64,000 nucleotides of DNA from Fimbriimonadales bacterium (GCA_026129745.1 JAHCHL010000014.1:19732-83731); one strand, 5' to 3'. Counted from the first letter of the stretch, positions 36,083-45,721 are shown. The notes: a model not told the origin generated them from the sequence alone. Translations and numbers: made by a program.

Positions 36083-37427
36083 CTTCTGCCTCCCGCAAAG
36101 TCTCCTCCAGCTTCAGCGCCCGAGATCCTTTTACCAGCGCGACATCCCCAGCGCGCAGACTCCGAATTGCTTCAACGATAATATCGCTGTTCTCGAAAGC
36201 GCTGGCATCGATGTTTGCATCCACTTGCTTAGCGCCTGCCACGACTTCCCGTGAGTAATCACCGACCGCGACGAGCTTATCGACAATTGATGCTGCCTCT
36301 CGCCCGACTGCTTGGTGCAACTCAACTGAAAGGTTCCCAAGCTCTTTCATGTCGCCAAGAATGGCAATCCGATTTCCCGTAGCTCTTGTCGCACGCAAAA
36401 CGGCTAACGCCTCTCGGCAAGACTCAGGGCTTGAATTGTAGACATCAACGAGAATTGTTGCGCCTCGATAGTGGACACTACGCAGCCGATCATACGGTAA
36501 TCTTGCTCTTTGCAACCGATCAGCAGCATCCTCTAAATCGACTCCCAACTCGCTGCAAACCAGCATCGCTGCGGCGGCGTTTGTCGCCTGATGTAAACCT
36601 ATCGCCGGTATTCGAATTGAAATCTCGATTCCCCGAACGGAAAGAACGGCACTCGTTTCGTTGCTATCCACATCGACATGACTTCTGACAACTTGCGAAT
36701 CAGCGCCAACTTCCTTACCAAAAGTCATCACCTTGCATGCGGCCTTGCTTCTCAAATATTCGAGATCAGCTGAGAATGGTGCAACGGCAAAGCCCTCGCT
36801 TGGCAGCGATTCAAACAGCTCGCTCTTTGCCTGCTTGATCATTTCAAGCGATCCTAACTCGCCAATATGCGCTGAGCCAATCGCCGTGATCACGCCCACC
36901 TCCGGTTGACTCATGTTGCACAGATCACGAATCTGCCCAATTCCTCGCATCCCCATTTCGATGACTGCGAATCGATGACTTGGCATAAGTTCCATCCAAG
37001 TCTTCGGAACGCCATACTCGGTGTTGAGATTTCCCTCGGTCTTTAGGACTTCGAACTCGTTTCCTAAAGCGCTTGCAAGCATCTCCTTCGTCGATGTCTT
37101 TCCGACGCTGCCGGTTATTCCAATGACGGTTCCATCGAAAGTTGCGCGAATGGACTTAGCAAGGTCTGCAAGTGCGCTTTCAATGGAACTTACGACAAGC
37201 TGAGGCAGATCGTGCTTGACTTGGCGAGTGACCACTGCCGCCGATACACCAGCATTTGCCGCCGCTGCAACGAAGTCATGCCCATCCACTTGCGAACCTT
37301 TGATCGCACAAAATAGGCTTCCGGGAGTTGCCTTTCTACTGTCAATGCATATCGAATCGACATAGACGTCTTCTCCGACCAGCGTTCCACCGACTCTTGA
37401 TTGAATGTCGCGAAGGCTCAGGCGCAT
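36069..37427 (-). CDS. murF: UDP-MurNAc-tripeptide:D-Ala-D-Ala ligase
   Basis: A 452-aa Mur ligase: substrate domain with SRKATPGSLFCAIKG, ATP loop GITGSVGKTSTKEMLASAL, EMGMRGIGQIRDLC, NAAAAMLVCSELG and DVYNSSPESCREAL. It adds the D-Ala-D-Ala made by the Ddl half of MurC-Ddl. It overlaps murE by 10 nt. Confidence 0.95.
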   Translation of the reverse strand: MRLSLRDIQSRVGGTLVGEDVYVDSICIDSRKATPGSLFCAIKGSQVDGHDFVAAAANAGVSAAVVTRQVKHDLPQLVVSSIESALADLAKSIRATFDGTVIGITGSVGKTSTKEMLASALGNEFEVLKTEGNLNTEYGVPKTWMELMPSHRFAVIEMGMRGIGQIRDLCNMSQPEVGVITAIGSAHIGELGSLEMIKQAKSELFESLPSEGFAVAPFSADLEYLRSKAACKVMTFGKEVGADSQVVRSHVDVDSNETSAVLSVRGIEISIRIPAIGLHQATNAAAAMLVCSELGVDLEDAADRLQRARLPYDRLRSVHYRGATILVDVYNSSPESCREALAVLRATRATGNRIAILGDMKELGNLSVELHQAVGREAASIVDKLVAVGDYSREVVAGAKQVDANIDASAFENSDIIVEAIRSLRAGDVALVKGSRALKLEETLREAEVDLV

Positions 37428-38872
37428 ACAGCCCTCTTTTCGATAGCTTCTGCGGCTACTTCTCGATCATCGAAGTGGATCTTCCCTGTCGGCAGAATCT
37501 GGTAGTCCTCATGGCCCTTGCCCGCAATCACGACAACATCGCCTTCGCGCGCCTCCGCAATTGCAGCGTTGATCGCAGACTTCCGATCAGGCTCGACATG
37601 AACTTCTGCTCCACCCGTTGCACCCACAAGAATATCAGAGATGATCTGGATAGGATCCTCTGTCCGCGGATTGTCGCTTGTTACTATTGCGATGTCTGAC
37701 AAGGATGTCGCTGCAAATCCCATCTTTGGTCTCTTGGTGCTGTCTCGGTCACCGCCGCATCCGAAAACGGTTATGATCCGATTTGGATTTAACTCTCGAA
37801 CTGACCGAAGCAATTTCGATAGCGCGTCGTCTGTATGGGCATAGTCGACGATCACTTGATATTCGTCACGCGTCGGAATGGATTCGAATCGGCCGGGCGC
37901 TGCCTTCACAGACGACAGGGACTCTGCAATGTCTTGCGCCGAGTACCCGAGAGCGTGAAGAATGGCAATCGAAGCGGCGACGTTCATGACGTTGAAGCCG
38001 CCACCAATGGGCACCTGAAGTTGTGTTTTGGCCCCATTGATTGAAACGGCCATTGAAAGCCTGTCCATCCAGACTTTACGATCGACAATTCGAATTCGTC
38101 CATTTGTAGTTCCAAAAGAAACTTGGGCTAACCCTTCTTCGATCAGTCGTCGGCCATACTCATCGTCTGCGTTGCTCACTCCCTTGAGTTGTTTCTTGGT
38201 TTCTAAATCGCAAAAAAGCCGTCGTTTCGCCTGAAAGTAACTCTCCATGTCATCATGGAGATCCAAATGATCTTGCGACAAGTTTGTGAACGCAGCGACA
38301 TCGAACTCGACTCCATCGATGCGCCGCTGCGACAGAGCATGTGAAGAGACTTCCATTACCGCTGCCGTGGCTCCACGGCCTTTCAGATTCTTAAGTAGTG
38401 ACAAGGTCTCCGGAGGAAACGGAGTCGTAAATCCAATGTCGAATGTTTCTTGTCGGTGAATGGCTCCGAGAGTACCGATGTATGCAGCGTCGACTCCCAA
38501 TGCAATGAGCGCCTGCGCAGTGATCCAAGCCGTTGTCGTCTTACCGTTTGTGCCGGTGATTCCGACCATAGTCAATTCGGAGCTCGGTTCGCCATAGAAC
38601 TTCTTGCTAATTCGCCAAAGAGCATCCACTGTATCTACGACTCGTATCGACGGCACCTCAAACGATGACTCATTCGAATGAACGACGCCTGCGGCCCCCG
38701 CTTGAATGGCACTTTCTATGTAGTCATGGCCGTCTGATCTTGCGCCCTTTATTGCTACGAAAAGGCTTCCTGAACTGACTCTGCGAGAATCGATTGAGAT
38801 CTCCGTAATGTCGGCATCGCCAACGGTGCCGAGCAATCCGGGCAGATCCTGAGCTAACTCACTGAGAAGCAT
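37418..38872 (-). CDS. murE: UDP-MurNAc-dipeptide:meso-DAP ligase
   Basis: A 484-aa Mur ligase: SIDSRRVSSGSLFVAIKG, ATP loop GITGTNGKTTTAW, EVSSHALSQRRI, NLSQDHLDLHDD and the C-terminal DNPRTEDP. The DNPR motif is the one that selects meso-diaminopimelate over lysine, so the peptidoglycan is predicted to be DAP-type. It overlaps ftsI by 14 nt. Confidence 0.96.
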   Translation of the reverse strand: MLLSELAQDLPGLLGTVGDADITEISIDSRRVSSGSLFVAIKGARSDGHDYIESAIQAGAAGVVHSNESSFEVPSIRVVDTVDALWRISKKFYGEPSSELTMVGITGTNGKTTTAWITAQALIALGVDAAYIGTLGAIHRQETFDIGFTTPFPPETLSLLKNLKGRGATAAVMEVSSHALSQRRIDGVEFDVAAFTNLSQDHLDLHDDMESYFQAKRRLFCDLETKKQLKGVSNADDEYGRRLIEEGLAQVSFGTTNGRIRIVDRKVWMDRLSMAVSINGAKTQLQVPIGGGFNVMNVAASIAILHALGYSAQDIAESLSSVKAAPGRFESIPTRDEYQVIVDYAHTDDALSKLLRSVRELNPNRIITVFGCGGDRDSTKRPKMGFAATSLSDIAIVTSDNPRTEDPIQIISDILVGATGGAEVHVEPDRKSAINAAIAEAREGDVVVIAGKGHEDYQILPTGKIHFDDREVAAEAIEKRAVCA

Positions 38873-40634
38873 TGACCGCCTCCATCGGGCGATCCGGATG
38901 CACCTTCCACTTTCGAATCAAAAACTGCACGATGTCTCGATACACAGGACCGGCAACGCTCCCGCCGTAATACGTTCCGCTCTTCGGATTGTCGACCATC
39001 ACCAAGATGACGGCGCGAGGGTTCTCCGCAGGAAAGTACCCCACGAACCAGCTTATGTACATTCCGCTGCGCACGAGGCCGGTCTTCGCGTCCCTCTTTT
39101 GGGCAGTCCCTGTCTTGCCTGCAAGCGTGTAACCTGGAATGCGCAGCGAATAGCCTGTACCTTGTGGCGATTGAACGACGGCATGGGTCATCTTCAGAAC
39201 CTCGTTGGCTGTTTCTTTCAGAAACACCTGCGTCTTCTTTGCTTCCGGTTGCTTGACTCCACTAACCTCGTCGATAATACGCGGTGCTACTCGGTACCCA
39301 TCATTGGCAAAGCATGTGAACGCAGATGCAAGTCCAACGGGAGTCGCAGTGATCGATTGCCCAAAACCGACGTTTGCCATTTGAATGACTGGGTTGCCTC
39401 GGTCTCTTGTCAGTATTCCGCGCGCTTCAGGACTCAATGGCAACCCTTGCTTCTCAAGAAGCCCTAAACGCTCGACGACCTGATGAAACCGATCGAAGCC
39501 GATCCTCACTCCCCACGTCGCGGCAGCGATATTGCAACTCGCAGCAATGCAAAGCTCAACACCAACTTGACCATGCGCTTTGGGCGCGTGGTCTCCAGCA
39601 CACTGCATGGTCTTTACTGAAAACTGCTTCGTGCCACTGCATACAACGGTCTCATTGGGTCGAATCACTCCCGACTCCAACCCGAGCGCAACCGTAAACA
39701 ACTTGAATGTTGATCCTGGCTCGAACATCAGACTGACCGCAGGATTGATTTCCGGAGTCGACCTCTTTCCGGAAGCGAAATCGGCAAAGGCTCGTGACGG
39801 ATCCTCCGGATCATAAGTTGGTGCGCTTGCCAGCGCAAGTACATCGCCTGTTTTTACGTCCATCACAACGGCGACCCCATGGTCGCCCCGATGATCCGTC
39901 GTTTGACGAACAATCGAATCCATCGCAACAACTTGCAAATCGGCATCGATAGTCAAGACTATATCTTCACCGTCAAGAGCAGGCCGCGAATTGGTCTTCC
40001 GCATTAGCCATGGCAGAAACCGCCCACCGCCATCCTTCATACCAAGCAACGAACCTTCCCTGCCCTTTAGTGCTTCGTCCATCCACTTTTCGACTCCGGT
40101 TCTTCCACCGCCATTCTCCACGAATCCCAAAATCGGTGCCATATACTCTCGAAGCGGATATTCGCGTTCTTTAGCAGGCCTCGTCCAAACGTGGTCAGCA
40201 GAATGCCGTATTCGAATCCGCTCCACTTCCGCAGCCTGAGTTGCGTCGAGCAGGGTGTCGAAATCCGCAGACGTTCGCTTGCGCGAAACAAAGTCAAGCA
40301 ATTCGGACGCAGGTATCCCACTCGCGACGCTCAGCTCGTGAACAAGAGCAGGGCTCATCGCACTCTTTCCGGGATCTATACCAAGCCGGAAGCGCGATGC
40401 CGATGCGGCAATGAGTCTTCCGTCGGAAGCAAGAATGTTTCCCCTCCGCGCAAACAGCGTTTCCGATTGCATCATCCGGCCAATGGTGTCCGCTTTTTTG
40501 AAGATGTCGTCACGCTGGGTAACTTGAACGCGAATCTGGTTTGCAAAGACGGCGCAGAAACCAACGCTGACCAATGCCATGGCCGCAAGAGACCGCTTCA
40601 ATTCGTGCGGTAGCTTAGTTCGCTTGCGTTTCAT
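38859..40634 (-). CDS. ftsI: Septal transpeptidase FtsI (PBP3-like)
   Basis: A 591-aa class B penicillin-binding protein. One N-terminal transmembrane helix (SLAAMALVSVGFCAVFA) is followed by the pedestal domain (ARRGNILASDGRLIA) and the transpeptidase domain with the three active-site motifs: S-T-F-K in FEPGSTFKLF, S-C-N in IAASCNIAA, and K-T-G in LAGKTGTAQ. It cross-links peptidoglycan at the septum with FtsW. It overlaps the ftsL-like gene by 20 nt. Confidence 0.96.
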   Translation of the reverse strand: MKRKRTKLPHELKRSLAAMALVSVGFCAVFANQIRVQVTQRDDIFKKADTIGRMMQSETLFARRGNILASDGRLIAASASRFRLGIDPGKSAMSPALVHELSVASGIPASELLDFVSRKRTSADFDTLLDATQAAEVERIRIRHSADHVWTRPAKEREYPLREYMAPILGFVENGGGRTGVEKWMDEALKGREGSLLGMKDGGGRFLPWLMRKTNSRPALDGEDIVLTIDADLQVVAMDSIVRQTTDHRGDHGVAVVMDVKTGDVLALASAPTYDPEDPSRAFADFASGKRSTPEINPAVSLMFEPGSTFKLFTVALGLESGVIRPNETVVCSGTKQFSVKTMQCAGDHAPKAHGQVGVELCIAASCNIAAATWGVRIGFDRFHQVVERLGLLEKQGLPLSPEARGILTRDRGNPVIQMANVGFGQSITATPVGLASAFTCFANDGYRVAPRIIDEVSGVKQPEAKKTQVFLKETANEVLKMTHAVVQSPQGTGYSLRIPGYTLAGKTGTAQKRDAKTGLVRSGMYISWFVGYFPAENPRAVILVMVDNPKSGTYYGGSVAGPVYRDIVQFLIRKWKVHPDRPMEAVNASQ

Positions 40635-40968
40635 CCGGTGGACGATATGGAGTTACAAAATTGTTGACGGCTGTCCATCGCTGAATGGAGTGCGCACTTT
40701 TCAAGCGATCAATCTCGCCGCGCAATTCGACGATCGAAGCTTCCGCAAGAACTGCCCGCTGATCCGCTTTGATCGCGCTCGAGCGCGCATTCTCGACAAG
40801 CATGTAGCCGCCTAACGACAACGCGGAAGAGAACGCATATGCGAGTGTAATCGTCGCCGCGACAAAGATAAAGAAACCGCGAACAGGCAGGCCGCGCCTT
40901 TTGGGTATGGCTCGTACCCGCCGACGCGGAAGCGTCCTAACAGATCCTGGATGAATGACTGCGCTCAT
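40615..40968 (-). CDS. ftsL: FtsL-like divisome protein
   Basis: A 117-aa bitopic protein: basic N-terminus (RRRVRAIPKRR), one transmembrane segment (FFIFVAATITLAYAFSSALS), then a short coiled-coil (KADQRAVLAEASIVELRGEIDRLKSA). FtsL sequences are poorly conserved; the call rests on size, topology and the place between rsmH and ftsI. It overlaps rsmH by four nt. Confidence 0.75.
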   Translation of the reverse strand: MSAVIHPGSVRTLPRRRVRAIPKRRGLPVRGFFIFVAATITLAYAFSSALSLGGYMLVENARSSAIKADQRAVLAEASIVELRGEIDRLKSAHSIQRWTAVNNFVTPYRPPDETQAN

Positions 40969-41873
40969 GAATGGTTCTCCTGAATGTGGATTCTCTCGAT
41001 TGCACGCAACTTTGCGCTTCGGCTGCTTGGATTCTCGTCGATTTCCCCTTCGGATGGTCTCAATGGAGTCTTTGTCAAAACTTGAAACTTGCCAGACTTT
41101 GCAAGCTCTCGGAATGCGTTCTTCGCAGCCGCATCTTCGCCGGAATGATACGAGAGAGTCACCATTCTCCCACCGCCTGACAATCTCATCGCTATTCCTT
41201 CGATCGCGCTTTGCAATTCATCGAGCTCGCGATTCACCTGAATGCGAATGGCTTGAAAAGTCCGCGTTGCTGGATGGATGCGCTTCTCTCGCAGCCGGGG
41301 CGGCACCGCAGACTCCACGGCAGCAACCAAATCGGATGTTCGTCGCATCTTCCCTTCCTTTCGTCTCCGCACGATTTCGCGTGCGATCAAACCTGCATGC
41401 CGCTCACCGCCATATTCCCGCAAGACCCTAACGATCTCCTTCTCGGTAGCTCTGCCAAGCCAAGCTGCCGCGGTCTCCTTCGCACTGCGATCCATGCGCA
41501 TATCTAAGGGAGCATCGCCTTGAAACGAGAAACCGCGCTCAACGTCGTCGAAGTGCTCAAGGTTGACTCCAAAGTCGAGAAGAACGGCATCGACTTTATC
41601 AATCCCGATACCATCTAAAATCTCTGGAATCCGTCGATAGTCGGCGTGGACGAAGTTCTTACTTCCAGGAATGTTGTCCAACAACTCAGATGCTCGAGCA
41701 ATCATTGACTCATCCCAATCGAATGCAATCAAGCGCCCATGAGGACCTGCTTTGCGCAACATTTCCGCAGCATGCCCGCCATGGCCCACCGTGCCATCTA
41801 CTATTGTCGCTCGCTCCTTGATCTGCAGCATGTCAATCACTTCATTGAGCATCACCGGGCGATGGCGACGCAC
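40965..41873 (-). CDS. rsmH: 16S rRNA (cytosine-1402-N4) methyltransferase
   Basis: A 302-aa RsmH (MraW): HRPVMLNEVIDML, the SAM motif IVDGTVGHGGHAAEML, DAVLLDFGVN, FSFQGDAPLDMRMD, RTFQAIRIQVNRELDEL and LSYHSGEDA. The usual LGVSS motif reads FGVNL here. The start is GTG with GGGGGA upstream; it overlaps the mraZ stop by one nt (TAGTG). Confidence 0.96.
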   Translation of the reverse strand: MRRHRPVMLNEVIDMLQIKERATIVDGTVGHGGHAAEMLRKAGPHGRLIAFDWDESMIARASELLDNIPGSKNFVHADYRRIPEILDGIGIDKVDAVLLDFGVNLEHFDDVERGFSFQGDAPLDMRMDRSAKETAAAWLGRATEKEIVRVLREYGGERHAGLIAREIVRRRKEGKMRRTSDLVAAVESAVPPRLREKRIHPATRTFQAIRIQVNRELDELQSAIEGIAMRLSGGGRMVTLSYHSGEDAAAKNAFRELAKSGKFQVLTKTPLRPSEGEIDENPSSRSAKLRAIERIHIQENHS

Positions 41874-42373
41874 TAATTCCCCCTCGCTTTCTCTGCTGCG
41901 CTCTCAAACGCTTCGCGACGCTTGCTGCGTGAAACGGAGTCAGGGTCAGCCATGTATGCAGCGCGATCGTCCGGAGTCCAAATCTCCAGCGAATCGATGC
42001 ACCCAATCAAGACGACGTCGTCCGTTTCGAGACCTGCGAGCTGCCTCAATCGCTTAGGCAATACGAAGCGTCCCTGTGCATCTGCCGAAATCCCAACCTC
42101 TGCATTCGGCCCTAAGTCTCGCGACATGATCTCGCGCTCTTTACTGAACTCCGGTAACGAGTAGATGGCGCGAACGCGAGCATTCCATCGGTGAACTGGG
42201 TAGGCGCTTATGCAGCCAGCAGGATTGACATACAGGACAAACGGATCACCGAGAGCGACGTGCATCTTCCGGGGAAGTCGTATACGGCCTTTCTCGTCAA
42301 TGGTCGTCACCTCGGTCCCAGTGATCTGGGCCTCGAGTTCAGCAATCTCGTGCGACCGCCCGACCGTGTCCAT
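41873..42373 (-). CDS. mraZ: Transcriptional regulator MraZ
   Basis: A 166-aa protein with two SpoVT-AbrB (double-psi/swapped-hairpin) half repeats: DEKGRIRLPRKM (about residue 26) and DAQGRFVLPKRLRQL (about residue 97). The N-terminus is about 20 residues longer than in E. coli MraZ. MraZ is the repressor of the dcw operon in E. coli and binds repeats before its own gene; matching repeats lie at 42499-42523. No Shine-Dalgarno is seen; TATAC sits directly before the ATG. Confidence 0.93.
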   Translation of the reverse strand: MDTVGRSHEIAELEAQITGTEVTTIDEKGRIRLPRKMHVALGDPFVLYVNPAGCISAYPVHRWNARVRAIYSLPEFSKEREIMSRDLGPNAEVGISADAQGRFVLPKRLRQLAGLETDDVVLIGCIDSLEIWTPDDRAAYMADPDSVSRSKRREAFESAAEKARGN

Positions 42374-42498
42374 GTATACTCGTCTTAGATGTCGAAGGCC
42401 AGCGCCACATCCTTGCGCGCCAGCCTCCGGAAAAAGAGAACCCTTCAGGGCTCACTCGTTGGCTCGGTGTTCCATCCGTGGAACGAAAGGCAAGATAC

Positions 42499-42523
42499 TG
42501 GGATTATTTGGGAGAAAAGGGGA
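42499..42523 (+). promoter_or_regulatory. Probable MraZ operator: three TGGGA-type repeats
   Basis: TGGGA (42499-42503), TGGGA (42509-42513) and GGGGA (42519-42523) are separated by exactly five nt each, a 10-bp period. E. coli MraZ binds TGGGN direct repeats with five-nt spacers near mraZ. Here they lie about 126-150 nt upstream of the mraZ ATG, reading on the strand opposite to mraZ. Confidence 0.65.
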
Positions 42524-42542
42524 TTTTTAGACACTGCAAGGC

Positions 42543-42560
42543 ACTTTTTTGGAAAAAAGT
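42543..42560. repeat. 18-bp palindrome upstream of mraZ
   Basis: ACTTTTTT and AAAAAAGT form a perfect inverted repeat around a GG centre. The centre is too short for an RNA hairpin of eight pairs, so a dimeric DNA-binding protein site is likelier than a terminator. It lies 20 bp beyond the MraZ-type repeats in the same 267-nt gap. Confidence 0.5.
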
Positions 42561-42640
42561 ATCGAATGTCTACCTGTTAAGCCGCATAGGTTCCGCAAGT
42601 GTCTACATCTGAAGAATTGCGTCCGCAACAGTCAGTAGGC

Positions 42641-44212
42641 CTATAGTTGCTGGAACAAGGTCGAAGTGGAGTCGTGTCCTCGCGCAGAAACCCGATAAAC
42701 GTCGTACTCGCCCCACGTCCCTACCCGCTCAACTGCAAGTCCAACCTGAGCGAGTCGGCCGATATGCTCGTTCGTCAATCGCCCTCTTCTTGAAAGAATG
42801 CGATCACCTGGATCAATGATGGCAGCCAGCTCATCGATCCAAAACACAGTGGCCTTGGGCCTTCCAAAGTACCAATAGGTGCTGGGCTGTGACGTCGCCA
42901 TTCGCGCACCGAGACCCTCCATTCGAAACTCAACTACGGAATCCCGCCCATTAGAATAGGCCGCCTTGGCAGATTCATAGGCATCCTTCTGCCCGCCACC
43001 CCAGTACGCTGGTATTCCGAACACAGCTGCTCCAACGGTGACAGGCCACACGGCAGCAAGTCCCGTCGCTCCCAATCCTGCTCGCCGCATCGAAGCGCGA
43101 AATGCCAAGAGCGCGCCAAACGTCGCCCCGGCCGCAAGAGGAAGCAATGCATCCCGATATTCGCCCATGAGCCAATAAGCGGTCCACGACCCAGCGCAAA
43201 GCAAGAATGCCCATCCCAATGCCCACCACCCAGAGGGCGTCGCTTCAGAAATCTGTCGCCCGAGAATCATTGCGAGCGGCGGCAAGCAAGGAAGGATGTA
43301 GTGTGGAAGCTTCGTTCCTGCCGCACTGAAAAGAACAAAGATGACAATCGCCCAAGCCCACAGGAATATCTCGACAGGCTTTGACCTCAACGTTCGAAAC
43401 GCCGGCACAATTGCGACGATAAACGGTGCGAGTGCGACGATCAATACTGGAATGTATGCGTAGAAGTCCGCCCGATGCGCGGTGTCCGCGCCAACAAGCC
43501 TGCCCAAGTTCTGATAAAGAATGAACTCGCGGAAAAACTCCCCGCCTTTCGCCAATGCAATCGGTACATACCAAAGTGAAACGATCGCAACGAACACAAG
43601 CAAACTCACAACCCAGCCGCCCTTTAATCCTTGGCGAACTGACGGCACTCTCCAAACAAGATAGACAAGTAGCAGCACGAAAATCGCTGGCGCGACAGGT
43701 CCCTTTGCAAGCATCGCGAACCCCAAACAGGCGGCAGCAAGAGGTCGCAATCTTGCATTCTCCGTCGAATCCCAAAATAGAGTCAGTCCCCAAGTCAAGA
43801 AGAACACAAGCAGGGCATCCGGTATGAACATCTTTGAAACGATGGCGAATAGCGGTGAACAGCCTAAAATCAAGAGCGTCCACAAACCAGCGTTGTCTCC
43901 AAACCGCCTTCGAGCGAATGAAGCACTAACCGCCAACGTTCCGATCGACGCTAATACCGAACCCAGCCGCAAACCGACTTCACCGCCAACACCCAACAGA
44001 TGAAAGCCCCAAGCGACCCAATAGACGAGAATTGGCTTCTCCAAAAATGGCGCCCCACCATAAGTGATCACAAACGGATCGCCTCGCTCCATCATTTCGC
44101 GCAGGGAAGCCGCGTAGATTCCCTCATCTAAATCGAAAAGCCCATACGTCCAAAATCCGAGCAACGGCGTCAGCGCGACGATCCAAGCCAAGGTCCATGC
44201 TCGCTGTGGCAT
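42641..44212 (-). CDS. GT39/ArnT-like membrane glycosyltransferase
   Basis: A 523-aa polytopic protein. The first helix is followed by the catalytic-type loop FDLDEGIYAASLREMMERGD (acidic DE as in PMT/ArnT enzymes) and APFLEKPILVYWVAWGFHLLG, typical of the family. Many hydrophobic helices follow up to about residue 410, then a soluble C-terminal part. Such enzymes transfer a sugar from a polyprenyl-phosphate donor to lipid or protein outside the membrane. The start at 44212 is chosen because upstream in-frame sequence overlaps the divergent pafA gene and is not membrane-like. The donor and acceptor cannot be named. Confidence 0.82.
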   Translation of the reverse strand: MPQRAWTLAWIVALTPLLGFWTYGLFDLDEGIYAASLREMMERGDPFVITYGGAPFLEKPILVYWVAWGFHLLGVGGEVGLRLGSVLASIGTLAVSASFARRRFGDNAGLWTLLILGCSPLFAIVSKMFIPDALLVFFLTWGLTLFWDSTENARLRPLAAACLGFAMLAKGPVAPAIFVLLLVYLVWRVPSVRQGLKGGWVVSLLVFVAIVSLWYVPIALAKGGEFFREFILYQNLGRLVGADTAHRADFYAYIPVLIVALAPFIVAIVPAFRTLRSKPVEIFLWAWAIVIFVLFSAAGTKLPHYILPCLPPLAMILGRQISEATPSGWWALGWAFLLCAGSWTAYWLMGEYRDALLPLAAGATFGALLAFRASMRRAGLGATGLAAVWPVTVGAAVFGIPAYWGGGQKDAYESAKAAYSNGRDSVVEFRMEGLGARMATSQPSTYWYFGRPKATVFWIDELAAIIDPGDRILSRRGRLTNEHIGRLAQVGLAVERVGTWGEYDVYRVSARGHDSTSTLFQQL

Positions 44213-44240
44213 CGAAGCAGGATACCGCCGTAGTTCGGCG

Positions 44241-44246
44241 TAGAAT
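44241..44246 (+). promoter_or_regulatory. Candidate -10 box of pafA
   Basis: TAGAAT lies five nt before the GTG at 44252 and 17 nt before the ATG at 44264, inside the 39-nt gap between divergent genes. It is the same hexamer seen before two other starts in the window. Confidence 0.4.
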
Positions 44247-44251
44247 AGTCT

Positions 44252-45721
44252 GTGGCCGACGGAATGAACCGCATCTTTGGGATCGAAACGGAGTTCGGCT
44301 GCCTCGTCGAACCAGGAGAGCCCTTCGCATATGAGGCCGTTGTGGAAGCTGTCAAAGACCATGTGTTCCACACGCAAAAACTTGGAGTGTTCGACTTGCA
44401 TCCGCGCGACGAAGCTTTTGAACCAGCGTTCAGCGGCGGATTCCTCATAAATGGAGGCAGGCTTTACGTCGATGCTGTTGGTTCACACGAAGAGTATGCG
44501 ACACCAGAATGCCGCGATCTGTTCGATCTGATTGCAGCAGACAGAGCCGGCCAGAGAATCATCGTGCGAGCGCTAGACGAAGTCGGATTGTCGGAAATTG
44601 CGAGTTTCTACAACAACAGCGTCGACCACTTTGGGGGCCACACGTTCGGATGTCACGAAAACTACTTGGTTAGATCGGAAGATCGATTCCTCAGCGATTC
44701 AGTCAATTACCTCTATCCATTTCTTGTTACGAGACAAATCTACGCAGGAGTCGGAAGAGTCGGGGGACACTCCATCGACTATTCGGGAATGCGTACGAAC
44801 TCGACAATGTTTTCTAACCCAGTCGACTACATTTGGGTCTCGAACGTATACGGTGTTCAACCCGACGACACGGTTGATTTCCAGCTCAGTCAGCGAGCAG
44901 ATCACATCATCAAACTCACGGCTAGTCGAGTTCGATTCAATCGGGCACTGATAAACCCAAAATGGGAGTCTTTCTACAGTTACGGATCGACGACAAGGCT
45001 TCACCTCCTCTTCGGTGAAGCCAATCAAATGCAGTTCGCATACGCACTCAAAGTCGGAACCACTTGTCTCGTGCTCGACCTAATCGAAAACCAACTCATT
45101 CCTGACAATCTGCGTATGCCAGATCCATTGACTGAACTCAGAAACGTTAGCAGAGATCCGACCTACCGATGGATCGTTGAAATGGAAGAAGGTCGCACAA
45201 TGTCAGCTATCGACCTGCATCGCGAATACATTGCGCTTGCACAGCACTTTAGAGGACGCGATTCGAGCACGGATTGGACTCTCGACAACTGGGAAGCGAC
45301 GCTCGATGCGCTTGAAAGAGACCCAATGACGATGAGCGACAGACTCGACTGGGTCGCAAAGAAGAAAGTTGTTGAGGCGTACATGAAGGACGCAAACGTC
45401 GATTGGAAACACGACTCGCTACACTCGATCGACCTCGAATACCACAACATCGATCCTTCGAAAAGCCTCTACCAAGGTCTCGTCGAAATGAAACAAGCGG
45501 TGGAGCTCGTCGACGACATCAAAATCGTCGAAGCCATGACTGAACCGCCGCAGAACACAAGAGCCAAGGGTCGGGCGATTCTTGTACGCAAACTCATCGC
45601 TTGGCGAAGACCCACTTACTGGGTTGATTGGGATGCTGTCCACTTGGATCGGCAAACGGTTGTCGAACTGAATGACCCTTTTGACACCTATGAACAAGAG
45701 GCCGGCTCCCTTGGTAAGTAA
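44252..45721 (+). CDS. pafA: PafA-like Pup ligase (divergent)
   Basis: A protein of the PafA/Dop carboxylate-amine ligase family, 489 aa. Metal and ATP-site features are seen: RIFGIETEFG (Glu), NGGRLYVDAVGSHEEYATPEC (catalytic Asp and Glu), FYNNSVDHFGGHTFGCHENYL and YPFLVTRQIYAGVGRVGG. It ends VDWDAVHLDRQTVVELNDPF, as PafA does and Dop does not. The usual INTRDEPHAD segment is replaced by ALINPKWESFYSYGSTTR, so this is a divergent PafA. PafA joins Pup through its C-terminal Glu to target lysines. A start at the ATG at 44264 (MNRIFG) is equally possible. Dop lies two genes downstream. Confidence 0.85.
   Translation: MADGMNRIFGIETEFGCLVEPGEPFAYEAVVEAVKDHVFHTQKLGVFDLHPRDEAFEPAFSGGFLINGGRLYVDAVGSHEEYATPECRDLFDLIAADRAGQRIIVRALDEVGLSEIASFYNNSVDHFGGHTFGCHENYLVRSEDRFLSDSVNYLYPFLVTRQIYAGVGRVGGHSIDYSGMRTNSTMFSNPVDYIWVSNVYGVQPDDTVDFQLSQRADHIIKLTASRVRFNRALINPKWESFYSYGSTTRLHLLFGEANQMQFAYALKVGTTCLVLDLIENQLIPDNLRMPDPLTELRNVSRDPTYRWIVEMEEGRTMSAIDLHREYIALAQHFRGRDSSTDWTLDNWEATLDALERDPMTMSDRLDWVAKKKVVEAYMKDANVDWKHDSLHSIDLEYHNIDPSKSLYQGLVEMKQAVELVDDIKIVEAMTEPPQNTRAKGRAILVRKLIAWRRPTYWVDWDAVHLDRQTVVELNDPFDTYEQEAGSLGK

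Noticed and set aside
42543..42560. Intrinsic terminator of the glycosyltransferase gene
   Set aside because: The perfect A/T palindrome has only a two-nt centre, which cannot form a stable RNA loop, and it lies 80 nt past the stop.
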